Source: Bradyrhizobium sp.
Lineage (GTDB): Bacteria > Pseudomonadota > Alphaproteobacteria > Rhizobiales > Xanthobacteraceae
Length of the DNA stretch: 51,111 nt
Assembly (NCBI RefSeq): GCF_028868675.1
Contig: NZ_JAGWUA010000007.1
Span: 1 to 51,111, forward strand
Direction: 5' to 3'
Positions 19,079 to 27,103 of this stretch are shown in pieces. Numbering within the stretch: the first letter of the stretch is position 1; each line of letters opens with the position of its first letter. The position numbers and the translations under genes were made by a program. The notes below the pieces were generated by a model. That model did no database searches. It was not told where the DNA came from and saw only the letters and a program-made list of their open reading frames with translations.

Positions 19079-20041
19079 TCAGCTCAATTTCCGGCCGATT
19101 TCCAGGAATTTCTGCCGCCGCTGCCGGCGGATGGCGTCCGCGTCCAGGTTGCGCAGTTCGGTGAAGGCCTGCTCGATGGCCTCGCCCGTGGTGGCGATCA
19201 TGGCGGCGGGGTCGCGATGGGCGCCGCCGACCGGCTCCTTGAGGATGTGATCGATCACCCCGAAGCGGAGCATGTCCTGGGCAGTGATCTTCATGCTGTT
19301 GGCGGCCTCCTGCGCCTTGGTGCCGTCGCGCCACAGGATCGAGGACGCCGCTTCCGGCGAGATCACGCTGTAGATCGCGTGCTCCAGCATCAGGACGCGG
19401 TTCGCCGTGGTGATGGCGATCGCACCGCCCGACATGCCCTCGCCGGTGATGATCGCGACGTTCGGCACGCCCAGCGACAGGCAGGCGTCCGTCGAGCGCG
19501 CGATGGCTTCGGCCTGTCCGCGCTCCTCGGCGCCGATGCCGGGATAGGCGCCGGCGGAATCGACGATCGACAGCACGGGAAGGCCGAAGCGCTCGGCCAT
19601 CTCCATCAGCCGCACCGCCTTGCGATAGCCTTCCGGGCGCGCCATGCCGAAATTGTGCTTGATGCGGCTCTCGGTGGAATCGCCCTTTTCCTGGCCCATG
19701 ACGCAGATGCTTTCGCCGCGGAAACGGCCGAAGCCGGAGACCAGCGCCTCGTCCTCGCCGAACTTGCGATCGCCGGCGAGCGGGGTGAACTCGGTGATCA
19801 GGCCCTTGATGAAATCACTGAAGTGCGGCCGCTGCGGATGGCGCGCGACCAGCGTCTTCTGCCACGGCGTCAGGTTGGCGTAGAGGTCGGCCAGAGCCTG
19901 CGCCGCCTTGTCCTCGATCCGCGACGCTTCCTCGGCGATGTCGCTGCCGGTCGCAGCCAGCGCGCGCAGCTCGTCGACCTTGGAATCGAGCTCGGCGACG
20001 GGCTTTTCGAAATCGAGATAGCTGCGCATGTTGTCCGGCAT
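19079..20041 (-). CDS. accA: Acetyl-CoA carboxylase carboxyltransferase subunit alpha
   Basis: Alpha half of the carboxyltransferase that transfers CO2 from carboxybiotin to acetyl-CoA, the committed step of fatty acid synthesis. The 320-residue protein begins MPDNMRSYLDFEKPVAELDSK. It contains GRFRGESICVMGQEKG, NFGMARPEGYRKAVRLM, SIVDSAGAYPGIGAEERGQ and GEGMSGGAIAI, all standard for AccA. The frame extends 22 codons upstream but that part is not conserved. Partner accD is not in the window. xerD lies about 250 bp upstream on the same strand with a palindromic repeat between them. Confidence 0.97.
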   Translation of the reverse strand: MPDNMRSYLDFEKPVAELDSKVDELRALAATGSDIAEEASRIEDKAAQALADLYANLTPWQKTLVARHPQRPHFSDFIKGLITEFTPLAGDRKFGEDEALVSGFGRFRGESICVMGQEKGDSTESRIKHNFGMARPEGYRKAVRLMEMAERFGLPVLSIVDSAGAYPGIGAEERGQAEAIARSTDACLSLGVPNVAIITGEGMSGGAIAITTANRVLMLEHAIYSVISPEAASSILWRDGTKAQEAANSMKITAQDMLRFGVIDHILKEPVGGAHRDPAAMIATTGEAIEQAFTELRNLDADAIRRQRRQKFLEIGRKLS

Positions 20042-20232
20042 CAAATTCAATATAGGGAGGATGGAGCGAGGAGGCGAAGCGGATTTCGGGGCGGTGCAGG
20101 AAGGCAAGCTTCTTCAATGAGTTGGCGTACGAGGGAAGCCGTTGCGCGCCAAATCGGGAACAAGGCCACGGCTCTTTCTGCGGAGACGCGTCGGAAGTCA
20201 AGGCGGATGGTTCGTCGGGAGACCCAGCTCGC

Positions 20233-20283
20233 TTGTCCCGGACGCGCAGCAGCGCCCTTGCGCGGCTGCGCAGAGCCGGGGCG
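20233..20283. repeat. Palindromic repeat between accA and xerD
   Basis: TTGTCCCGGACGCGCAGCAG and GGCTGCGCAGAGCCGGGG arms form a long imperfect stem. It lies immediately beyond the xerD stop codon and resembles the repeats at 11205 and 40078. Confidence 0.65.
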
Positions 20284-20289
20284 CGAGAC

Positions 20290-21255
20290 CTACTTCTCCG
20301 CCAGCGGATGCAGGTCGCGCACCAGGCTCTTCAGCCGCTCCTCGACCACGTGGGTATAAATCTGGGTGGTGGAGATGTCGGTGTGGCCGAGCAGCGTCTG
20401 CACGATGCGCAGGTCCGCGCCGTTGTGCAGGAGATGGCTGGCGAAGGCGTGGCGCAGCACGTGCGGCGAGACCAGGCGCGGCTGCAGGCCGGCGGCGGCC
20501 GCGAGCTCCTTCAGGTCGCGGCCAAAATGCTGCCGCGTCAGATGCCCGCTCTCGCCGAAGGACGGAAACAGCCATTTCGACGCGGCGAGGCTGTTCTTGC
20601 GATCGGATTTCGTCGCGTCCATCGCAGCGAGATAATCCGCCATCGCAGCCCGCGAGGCGTCGTTGAGCGGCACCAGCCGTTCCTTGTCGCCCTTGCCGCG
20701 TACCACGATCATGCGGGCGTCGCGCCGCGCCGCCGAGCGCGGCAGCGCCACCAGCTCGGAGACGCGCAGACCCGTGGCGTAGAGCACCTCCAGCAGGCAA
20801 TAGAGCCGAAGCGCGCGCAGCCGCTGCGAGGCCGAGGCCTCCGCCGCATCGCTCAATTCCTTGGCGCGCCTCAGCATGCGATCGACGTCGGAAATCGACA
20901 GCACCTTCGGCAGGCCGCGGCCGCGCTTCGGGCCGGACAGGATCGCCGCCGGATCGTCGGCGCGGACGCGCTCGTTCAGGAGGAAGCGGAACAGGTGCCG
21001 CATCGCCGACAGCCGGCGTGCGATGCTGGAGGATTTGAAGCCGCGCGCGTCGAGGTCGGCGAGGTAATCGCGCAGGACTTGCGTCTCGGCGCCGATGAAG
21101 GTCTGGCCGCTGCGGCCCAAGAATTCCGAGAAATCGCTGAGGTCGCGCCGGTATGCGTCGAGCGTATTGGGCCCGGCCCCTTGTTCCGCCGCGAGCATGT
21201 CGAGGAACAGGCCGATGAGCTTGGCGTCGGAGGATTTGCCGGGCTTGGCGCGCAT
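20290..21255 (-). CDS. xerD: Site-specific tyrosine recombinase XerD
   Basis: Resolves chromosome dimers at dif together with XerC. The 321-residue protein has an N-terminal SAM-like core-binding domain (about 8-95) and a C-terminal catalytic domain. The catalytic residues are visible: Arg in ATGLRVSELV, Lys in RGKGDKERLVPL, His-x-x-Arg in SPHVLRHAFASHLL, His in LLGHTDISTTQ and the Tyr nucleophile in QIYTHV. Length and motif spacing fit XerD rather than a phage integrase, and no attachment site or phage genes are adjacent. Next to accA, aroK and aroB, a placement I recall from other Rhizobiales. Confidence 0.94.
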   Translation of the reverse strand: MRAKPGKSSDAKLIGLFLDMLAAEQGAGPNTLDAYRRDLSDFSEFLGRSGQTFIGAETQVLRDYLADLDARGFKSSSIARRLSAMRHLFRFLLNERVRADDPAAILSGPKRGRGLPKVLSISDVDRMLRRAKELSDAAEASASQRLRALRLYCLLEVLYATGLRVSELVALPRSAARRDARMIVVRGKGDKERLVPLNDASRAAMADYLAAMDATKSDRKNSLAASKWLFPSFGESGHLTRQHFGRDLKELAAAAGLQPRLVSPHVLRHAFASHLLHNGADLRIVQTLLGHTDISTTQIYTHVVEERLKSLVRDLHPLAEK

Positions 21256-21273
21256 CGCCGGAAAGGCTAGCTC

Positions 21274-21420
21274 CTATTTCTTGAGAAATCGGTCAGGCGG
21301 AATGGTCACCGTCATCTCCCGTGGCTTCGGATTGACGAAGTTGGCCAGCGAGAAGATCACGCCATAGACGATGCCGGCGAGTACGGCGACGATCGTCAGG
21401 AAGCGGAACAGGCTGGGCAT
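21274..21420 (-). CDS. Small single-pass membrane protein (48 aa), unknown
   Basis: A short ORF that reads MPSLFRFLTIVAVLAGIVYG at its start and ends PPDRFLKK. One transmembrane helix (about residues 6-27) is followed by a charged tail with NPKPREMTVTIPPDRF. The ATG at 21420 and the stop at 21274 leave 18 bp before the xerD start on the same strand, so it probably heads the xerD transcript. Its composition looks like a real small membrane protein and not noise. I recall similar short proteins annotated as hypothetical in Bradyrhizobium but cannot confirm that here. Confidence 0.7.
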   Translation of the reverse strand: MPSLFRFLTIVAVLAGIVYGVIFSLANFVNPKPREMTVTIPPDRFLKK

Positions 21421-21576
21421 CGGCAGGGTCTCTGGACAAGTCGCGGGCGCGAATTAACCAATGAAATCATCCATCATGTTCGTCGTTTCGTGGCAAGAGT
21501 CCTCTGGCGAGGGTGTCTCGGCCGGTAGTATAGGTGGCCCGATTGGCCGCATCCGGCCGCAGACGAGCCAAAGTTC

Positions 21577-22200
21577 ATGCCCGACGCCGCTCCGCCAGCG
21601 CCCGCTAAACCCGAGGCCGACATCCTGTCGGCGCTCGGAACGCGCTCGATCGTGCTGGTCGGCATGATGGGCGCCGGCAAGTCCACCATCGGACGCCGCC
21701 TGGCGGCCAGGCTGCGGCTGCCTTTCGTCGATGCCGACACGGAGATCGAGGCGGCGGCGCGCATGACCATACCGGAGATTTTCGAGCGCCACGGCGAACC
21801 CCATTTCCGGGACGGCGAGGCGCGGGTGATCGCGCGGCTCCTGGACGGCGGACCGATCGTGCTGGCGACCGGCGGCGGCGCCTTCATGCGCGAGGAGACG
21901 CGGGCGCGGATCGCGGCCAAGGCCGTCTCGATCTGGCTCAAGGCCGATCCCGACGTCATCATGCGCCGCGTGCGGCGGCGCGCCGATCGCCCGCTGCTGC
22001 AGACCGCCGATCCCGAGGCCACCGTCACGAGGCTGCTCGGCGAGCGCGAGCCGGTCTATCGCAAGGCCGACCTGACGATCGCCTCGCGCGACGTGCCGCA
22101 CGACCGCATCGTCGAGGAATGCGTGGAGACGCTGCACGCACATCTCTGCGGCCAGGCCGCAACCGAGCCACCATCCGACGTTGCGAGTGCCGCACGATGA
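21577..22200 (+). CDS. aroK: Shikimate kinase
   Basis: Phosphorylates shikimate at the 3-OH in the aromatic amino acid pathway. The 207-residue protein has Walker A GMMGAGKST at 29-37, the shikimate-binding DADTEIE, FRDGEARVI, and ATGGGAFMREETR (GGG motif), plus the lid region RPLLQTADPE. A non-conserved N-terminal extension of about 20 residues (MPDAAPPAPAKPEAD) precedes the fold. The stop overlaps the aroB start by 4 bp (ATGA), so the two successive enzymes are translationally coupled. Confidence 0.96.
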   Translation: MPDAAPPAPAKPEADILSALGTRSIVLVGMMGAGKSTIGRRLAARLRLPFVDADTEIEAAARMTIPEIFERHGEPHFRDGEARVIARLLDGGPIVLATGGGAFMREETRARIAAKAVSIWLKADPDVIMRRVRRRADRPLLQTADPEATVTRLLGEREPVYRKADLTIASRDVPHDRIVEECVETLHAHLCGQAATEPPSDVASAAR

Positions 22201-23357
22201 CCGCCCCGTTGAAGAATTCCGATCCCATCATCGTCGACGTCGCGCTCGGCGAGCGCGCCTATGACATCGTGATCGGCCGCGGCGTGCTGCAGTCGCTCGG
22301 CGCACGGATTGCCGCCCTTCGGCCCGGCGTGCGCACGGCAGTCGTTACCGACCGCACGGTTGCAAGGCACTGGCTGGAGCCGGCCGAGGCCTCGCTCGCC
22401 GCGGCCGGCATCCCGACCTCGCGCATCGTCGTCGAGGAGGGCGAGATCTCGAAGACCTATGCCGGCCTCGAAAAGGTCAGCGAGGCGCTGATCGCGGCCA
22501 TGATCGAGCGCAACGACCTCGTGGTCGCGCTCGGCGGCGGCGTGGTCGGCGATCTCGCAGGCTTTGCGGCCGCGATCCTGCGCCGCGGCGTCGATTTCGT
22601 GCAGGTGCCGACCTCGCTGCTGGCGCAGGTCGATTCCAGCGTCGGTGGCAAGACCGGCATCAACTCGCCGCAGGGCAAGAACCTGCTCGGCGCCTTTCAT
22701 CAGCCGGTGCTGGTCATCGCCGACACCGCCGTGCTCGACACGCTGTCGCCGCGCCAGTTCCGTGCCGGCTATGCCGAGGTCGCCAAATACGGCGTGCTCG
22801 GCGACGCGGCGTTCTTCACCTGGCTGGAGAAGAACCACGCCGACATTTTCAAGGGCGGCTCGGCGCGCGAGCATGCGATCGCGACGTCCTGCCGCGCCAA
22901 GGCGGGCGTCGTCTCGCGCGACGAGCGCGAGACCGGCGAGCGCGCGCTGCTCAATCTCGGCCATACCTTCGGCCATGCGCTGGAAGCCGCCACCGGCTTC
23001 TCCGACCGCCTGTTCCACGGCGAGGGCGTCGCGATCGGCATGGTGCTGGCGGCGGAGTTTTCGGCGAAGCTCGGCATGATCGGCCAGGCCGATGCCGCGC
23101 GCGTCGAGCGCCACCTTGCCGAGGCGGGACTGCCGACCCATCTGCAGGACATCGCCGGATTCGCGCAGGAAGGGCTGGCCGATGCCGACGCGCTGATGGC
23201 GCTGATGGCGCAGGACAAGAAGGTCAAGCGCGGCAGGCTCGCCTTCATCCTGCTGGAGGCGATCGGCTGCGCGGTGGTCGCCAAGGATGTCGAGCCGTCG
23301 CTGGTGCGCGATTTCCTCAAAGAGAAGCTCGGCGAGAAACCTGCGCGCAAGGCGTGA
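22197..23357 (+). CDS. aroB: 3-dehydroquinate synthase
   Basis: NAD- and metal-dependent cyclase that makes 3-dehydroquinate from DAHP, the second shikimate-pathway step. The 386-residue protein shows ALGGGVVGDLAGFAAA, VPTSLLAQVDSSVGGKTGIN, EVAKYGVLGD and LNLGHTFGHALE with metal-ligand His residues. The start MTAPLKNSDP at 22197 is favoured by the 4-bp overlap with aroK; the longer frame would overlap aroK by about 80 bp. A membrane-protein gene follows 28 bp later. Confidence 0.97.
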   Translation: MTAPLKNSDPIIVDVALGERAYDIVIGRGVLQSLGARIAALRPGVRTAVVTDRTVARHWLEPAEASLAAAGIPTSRIVVEEGEISKTYAGLEKVSEALIAAMIERNDLVVALGGGVVGDLAGFAAAILRRGVDFVQVPTSLLAQVDSSVGGKTGINSPQGKNLLGAFHQPVLVIADTAVLDTLSPRQFRAGYAEVAKYGVLGDAAFFTWLEKNHADIFKGGSAREHAIATSCRAKAGVVSRDERETGERALLNLGHTFGHALEAATGFSDRLFHGEGVAIGMVLAAEFSAKLGMIGQADAARVERHLAEAGLPTHLQDIAGFAQEGLADADALMALMAQDKKVKRGRLAFILLEAIGCAVVAKDVEPSLVRDFLKEKLGEKPARKA

Positions 23358-23385
23358 GGCGTGGGCGGAAAGCGGTCGTAGGTCG

Positions 23386-24693
23386 ATGAACTGGCTCGCT
23401 CTCACCATCGTATTGGTCTGCCTCCTGGTCTCGGCGTTCTTCGCCGCGAGCGAGACCGCGCTGACCGGCGCCTCGCGCGCCAGCATGCTGCGGCTGTCCA
23501 AGCAGGGTAACCGCGACGCGGACGTCGTCTCCAGCCTGCTCGACATGCGCGAGCGGCTGATCGGCGCGCTGCTGCTCGGCAACAACATCGCCAATATCGG
23601 CGCGTCTGCGCTCGCGACCGGCATCTTCACCGGCTGGTTCGGCGAGGTCGGCGTGCTCTATGCCACCGGCGTGATGACGGCGCTGGTCGTGATCTTCGCC
23701 GAAGTGCTGCCGAAGACCATCGCCATCAACGCTCCGGACCGCATGGCGCTGGCCGTCGCCCGGCCGATGCGCATGACGATGTACGTGCTGGGACCGCTCC
23801 TGAGGGTGGTCGAGGCCATCGTCCGGCTCCTGATGCCGCTGTTCGGTGTCAAGGTCGGCGAGCACCAGGCGCTGCTGTCGCCGACCGAGCGCCTGCGCGG
23901 CGCGGTCGACCTGCTGCACCACGAAGGCAAGGTCGAGAAGCTGGACCGCGACATGCTCGGCGGCCTGCTGGATCTGCGCGAGTTGCAGGTCTCGGACGTC
24001 ATGATCCATCGCACCGAAATGGTGATGATCAACGCCGACCTGCCGGCGGACGAATTGGTGCGTGAGGTGCTTGCCACCGAGTACACCCGCATCCCGCTGT
24101 GGCGTGACAGGCCCGAAAACATCATCGGCGTGCTGCACGCCAAGGATCTCCTGCGCGCCATCCGCGCCTCCGACGGCGACAGCTCGCGCATCGACGTCTC
24201 GACCATCGCGCTGCCGCCCTGGTTCGTGCCGGAGATGCGTCCCGTCTCCGAGCAGCTCAAGGCTTTCCGTCGCCGCAAGACCCACTTTGCCCTCGTCGTC
24301 GACGAATACGGCGAAGTTGAAGGTCTTGTGACGCTGGAAGACATTCTGGAGGAGATCGTCGGCGATATCTCCGACGAGCATGACGTGGTGGTGGCGGGCG
24401 TGCGCGCCCAGCCCGACGGCTCGGTCGTGGTCGACGGCTCCGTGCCGATCCGCGATCTCAACCGCGCCCTGGACTGGCACCTGCCCGACGAGGAGGCGAC
24501 CACGGTCGCAGGCCTCGTGATCCACGAAGCGCGGTCGATCCCGGACCGCGGCCAGAGCTTCACCTTCCACGGCTTTCGGTTCCGCGTGCTCCGGCGCGAG
24601 CGCAACCGGATCACCGCGCTCCGTATTTCACCGGTGCCGCGCGAGGCCGAGGTCGAGGAGACGCGGCCGAGGCGCGCCGGAACGGCGTTTTAG
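23386..24693 (+). CDS. CNNM/CorC-HlyC family transporter-like protein
   Basis: A 435-residue membrane protein with an N-terminal CNNM (DUF21) domain of four hydrophobic segments (about 1-190, including ASETALTGASRASMLRL and AEVLPKTIAINAPDRMA). A cytoplasmic CBS-domain pair follows (about 205-330, VSDVMIHRTEMVMIN and HFALVVDEYGEVEGLVTLEDILEEIVGDI), then a CorC_HlyC domain (about 345-420). Relatives mediate Mg2+/Co2+ efflux or Mg2+ homeostasis; the hemolysin label is historical. Start MNWLALTIVL at 23386. It follows aroK-aroB on the same strand with 28 bp between. Confidence 0.92.
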   Translation: MNWLALTIVLVCLLVSAFFAASETALTGASRASMLRLSKQGNRDADVVSSLLDMRERLIGALLLGNNIANIGASALATGIFTGWFGEVGVLYATGVMTALVVIFAEVLPKTIAINAPDRMALAVARPMRMTMYVLGPLLRVVEAIVRLLMPLFGVKVGEHQALLSPTERLRGAVDLLHHEGKVEKLDRDMLGGLLDLRELQVSDVMIHRTEMVMINADLPADELVREVLATEYTRIPLWRDRPENIIGVLHAKDLLRAIRASDGDSSRIDVSTIALPPWFVPEMRPVSEQLKAFRRRKTHFALVVDEYGEVEGLVTLEDILEEIVGDISDEHDVVVAGVRAQPDGSVVVDGSVPIRDLNRALDWHLPDEEATTVAGLVIHEARSIPDRGQSFTFHGFRFRVLRRERNRITALRISPVPREAEVEETRPRRAGTAF

Positions 24694-24723
24694 CCTCGCA
24701 CTTACCCGCCAGAGTGATCCGCC

Positions 24724-24993
24724 TCAGCCTTCCCCCGGCGCCTTCGCGTGGACCGCCAGCGCGTGCACGCGGCCGGAGAGTTCCGCGGTCAAGGCCGCAT
24801 TTATCATGCGGTGGCGTTCGACCCGGCTCTTCCCTTTGAAGGCATCCGACACGATATAGACCCGAAAATGCGTCTCGCCGCCCGGCCGATGGCCGGCATG
24901 GCCCTCATGCAGATGTGATTCATCGACGACTTGCAGGCTTTCCGGTGAGAAAGTTTCGCGCAACTTGTTGCTGATAGTGTCTGTCGTGGTCAT
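24724..24993 (-). CDS. bolA: BolA family transcriptional regulator / Fe-S cofactor protein
   Basis: An 89-residue BolA-like protein. The signature VVDESHLHEGHAGHRPGGETHFRV and SRVERHRMINAALTAEL with the C-terminal HALAVHAKAPGE identify the family. Members bind monothiol glutaredoxins and Fe-S clusters and affect cell shape and stress responses. The ATG at 24993 (MTTTDTISNKL) is chosen; an in-frame ATG three codons earlier is possible. It is divergent from the DnaJ-like gene at 25080. A bolA/dnaJ/cobS/cobT neighbourhood is known to me in other Rhizobiales. Confidence 0.93.
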   Translation of the reverse strand: MTTTDTISNKLRETFSPESLQVVDESHLHEGHAGHRPGGETHFRVYIVSDAFKGKSRVERHRMINAALTAELSGRVHALAVHAKAPGEG

Positions 24994-25079
24994 GTGCGCC
25001 ATTAATGCGCATGCGCGCGTTCCGTCAATTCGCAATGTCAAGACTTGAAGCTTTTTGCATTGCGTAGTCAAAGTCAGTC

Positions 25080-25709
25080 ATGCCGATCGATTCAAGCAAG
25101 TTCTTCGACTCCATCCGAGTCAAGCCGACCAAGGCGAAGCAGGAAAAGCGCCCGCGCGAAGCCGTGGCCGATTGCGAATGGCCGGACTGCAAGAACAAGG
25201 GTGCGCACCGCGCGCCCAAGGGTCGCACGCGCGAATACTGGCATTTCTGCCTGGATCACGTCCGCGAGTACAACCAGTCCTACAATTACTTCTCCGGCAT
25301 GAACGCGGAGGCCGTGGCGCGCTACCAGAAGGACGCGCTGACCGGCCATCGTCCGACCTGGAAGATGGGCGCCAATGGCGGCGTCAAGAGGGGCGCGGAG
25401 GCCGAACTCGACGGCGCCTTCGATCCCTTCAGCATGTTCGGCGAGATCAACGGCCGGGCGAGCTGGCGGCGCGGCCCCGAGACCAAAGCCAAGGCCGAGA
25501 CGCGCAAGGTGATGAACGCCGAGCGCAAGGCGCTGCAGGTGATGGGGCTCGGCCCCGAGGCCACGCTCACCGAGGTCAAGGTCAAGTACAAGGCGCTGGT
25601 CAAGCAGCACCATCCCGACGCCAATGGCGGCGACCGCTCCACCGAGGACCGCCTGATCGAGATCATCAAGGCGTATAATTATCTGAAGACCGTGGTGAAG
25701 GAGGCGTAA
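25080..25709 (+). CDS. DnaJ domain-containing protein (C-terminal J domain)
   Basis: A 209-residue protein with the J domain at the C-terminus (about 145-205: ALQVMGLGPEATLTEVKVKYKALVKQHHPDA), including the HPD tripeptide that stimulates DnaK ATPase. The N-terminal half has a C-x4-C...C arrangement (ADCEWPDCKNKG, WHFCLDHV) and YNYFSGM. It lacks the Gly/Phe and zinc-finger regions of true DnaJ. Usually found next to bolA and cobS/cobT in this group. It may serve a dedicated folding step, but the client is unknown. A REPIN follows 41 bp downstream. Confidence 0.9.
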   Translation: MPIDSSKFFDSIRVKPTKAKQEKRPREAVADCEWPDCKNKGAHRAPKGRTREYWHFCLDHVREYNQSYNYFSGMNAEAVARYQKDALTGHRPTWKMGANGGVKRGAEAELDGAFDPFSMFGEINGRASWRRGPETKAKAETRKVMNAERKALQVMGLGPEATLTEVKVKYKALVKQHHPDANGGDRSTEDRLIEIIKAYNYLKTVVKEA

Positions 25710-25750
25710 GCCTTCTTTCCCGGCTGCACGCAGCCGCCCCACTCTCCGGT

Positions 25751-25899
25751 GTCGTCCCGGCCAAGCGAAGCGCGAGCCGGGATCCATAACCACAGGGAGA
25801 AGTTTGGCGAAGACCGGCTGTTTTCAGTTTTTCCACGGTACCAACACCTGCTCTATCGATAGATCACGCGGTATGGGTCCCGGCGTTCGCCGGGACGAC
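25751..25899. repeat. REPIN-like element, copy 2 (149 bp)
   Basis: Left end GTCGTCCCGG with a longer GCGAAGC-containing loop, then GGATCCATAACCACAGGGAG and TTTGGCGAAGACCGG; right end GTCCCGGCG/CGCCGGGAC plus GAC. Same head-to-head layout as the other copies but with a CCGG instead of CCCC/CCTG core. It fills most of the gap between the DnaJ-like gene and the convergent citrate synthase gene. Confidence 0.85.
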
Positions 25900-25933
25900 A
25901 TGGTGTTATGCCGCGCGATCGAGCGTCGATTTC

Positions 25934-27028
25934 TCATCCCTTCGGCATCGGCCCCACATACGACGAGCTCGGCCGGATCAGCCGTCCCGTGCGCTGCTGC
26001 TCGCGGGCGTGCGCGGTCCAGCCGGCGGCTCGCGCCACCGCGAAGATCGGCGTGAAGGCCTGGCGCGGGATCGCCAGCGCGTCGAGCAGGATCGCGGTGA
26101 AGAACTCGACATTGGTCTCGAGCGGCCGATCCGGATTCTTCTTGCGCAGCGCCGCGCGGATATGGGCCTCGACCTCGCCGGCAAACGGCAGGTCGGCGCC
26201 GTCGGAGGCGAGCCGCTCGATCGCCGCCTTCAGCACGTCGGCGCGCGGATCGCGCACGCGGTAGACGCGATGGCCAAATCCCATCAGCCGTTCGCCACGC
26301 GAAAGCGCCGCGTCGACCCAGGGCTGGATGCGCTCGCGTGTGCCGATCGCATCCAGCATCTCCAGCACCGGCTCCGGCGCGCCGCCATGCAGCGGACCGG
26401 TCAGCGCGCAATAGCCGGCGGTGACGGCGGCGAACAGGTCGGCTTGCGTCGAGGCCACCACGCGCGTCGTGAAGGTCGAGGCGTTCATGCCGTGATCGCA
26501 GACGGTGACGAAATAGGCGTCGAGCGCCGCGACCTCGCGCGGCTCGGGCGCCGTGCCGCGCAGCATCGTCAGCGTGTCGGCGGCGTGGCTCGCGTTCGGG
26601 TCCGGCGCGACCGGATCGAGCCCCCTGGCGCGGCGCACCAGCGCGCCCGCGATCACCGGGAAGGCGCCGACGATGGTTGCTTCGTGGTCGAGGCCCTGCT
26701 CGGCGCGCAGGCCGGCGACCGTCGCGCGAAACCCGTCGACGATGCCCATGCCGCGCGTGGCGGGCAAGAGATCGGGCAGCCGGGCGAAGGCGCGCTCGCG
26801 CGCGGCCCCGAGGCTCGCCCGCACATTGGCTTCGCTCAGCGTGCGCACGCCCGCCGCGTTCCACAGCCGCGCGGTGACGCCCTCGAAACTCGATTCCGCG
26901 GCCAGCCGGCCGACATGCTCGCCGGCGATGATGAGCTGGCCGCGCTCGCCGTCGACATGGCTGAGGGCGGTTTCGGCTGCGGGAACCCCGTCGAGGCCGA
27001 TCTGACTCTTGGTGAGGTGGATGTTCAT
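25934..27028 (-). CDS. Citrate synthase-family protein (paralog A)
   Basis: A 364-residue citrate synthase-fold protein, shorter than type I bacterial citrate synthase (about 430). It shows NASTFTTRVVASTQADLF, the His of GPLHGGAPEPVLEM and the His of GFGHRVYRVRDPRADVL. The catalytic Asp expected in a NVDF-type motif is Glu308 here (ETNVEFFTAILLDAL). It could make citrate or 2-methylcitrate, or have changed chemistry. It is divergent from the helix-turn-helix citrate synthase at 27104 across 75 bp, and the pair probably forms one regulatory unit. No prpB/prpD genes are nearby. Confidence 0.88.
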   Translation of the reverse strand: MNIHLTKSQIGLDGVPAAETALSHVDGERGQLIIAGEHVGRLAAESSFEGVTARLWNAAGVRTLSEANVRASLGAARERAFARLPDLLPATRGMGIVDGFRATVAGLRAEQGLDHEATIVGAFPVIAGALVRRARGLDPVAPDPNASHAADTLTMLRGTAPEPREVAALDAYFVTVCDHGMNASTFTTRVVASTQADLFAAVTAGYCALTGPLHGGAPEPVLEMLDAIGTRERIQPWVDAALSRGERLMGFGHRVYRVRDPRADVLKAAIERLASDGADLPFAGEVEAHIRAALRKKNPDRPLETNVEFFTAILLDALAIPRQAFTPIFAVARAAGWTAHAREQQRTGRLIRPSSSYVGPMPKG

Positions 27029-27067
27029 GGCCCAAATCTCCTTTCGCGGAAGGAAAGGTCGGGCCTC

Positions 27068-27103
27068 TCGACAGATTGATCAATCTTGATTATATAAATC
27101 AAT
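27068..27103 (+). promoter_or_regulatory. Divergent promoter/operator with two inverted repeats
   Basis: Between the two citrate synthase genes lies an AT-rich patch. A perfect 12-bp palindrome GATTGATCAATC spans 27074-27085 and TTGATT/AATCAA with a 5-bp spacer spans 27086-27102. A possible -35 (TCGACA, 27068-27073), 17-bp spacer and -10 (TATATA, 27091-27096) would place transcription start at or next to the ATG at 27104, giving a leaderless mRNA; no Shine-Dalgarno sequence precedes that ATG. The repeats fit binding sites for the MerR-like domain of the downstream gene product. All inferred. Confidence 0.55.

Noticed and set aside
20290..21255. Tyrosine recombinase as a sign of an integrated phage or island
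   Set aside because: Sequence and context (accA, aroK, aroB) fit the housekeeping XerD. No attachment-site duplication, tRNA or phage genes are seen.
22056..23630. A 524-codon frame antisense to aroB and neighbours
   Set aside because: It crosses gene boundaries on the opposite strand and has no recognisable domain. Mirror of aroK/aroB coding periodicity.
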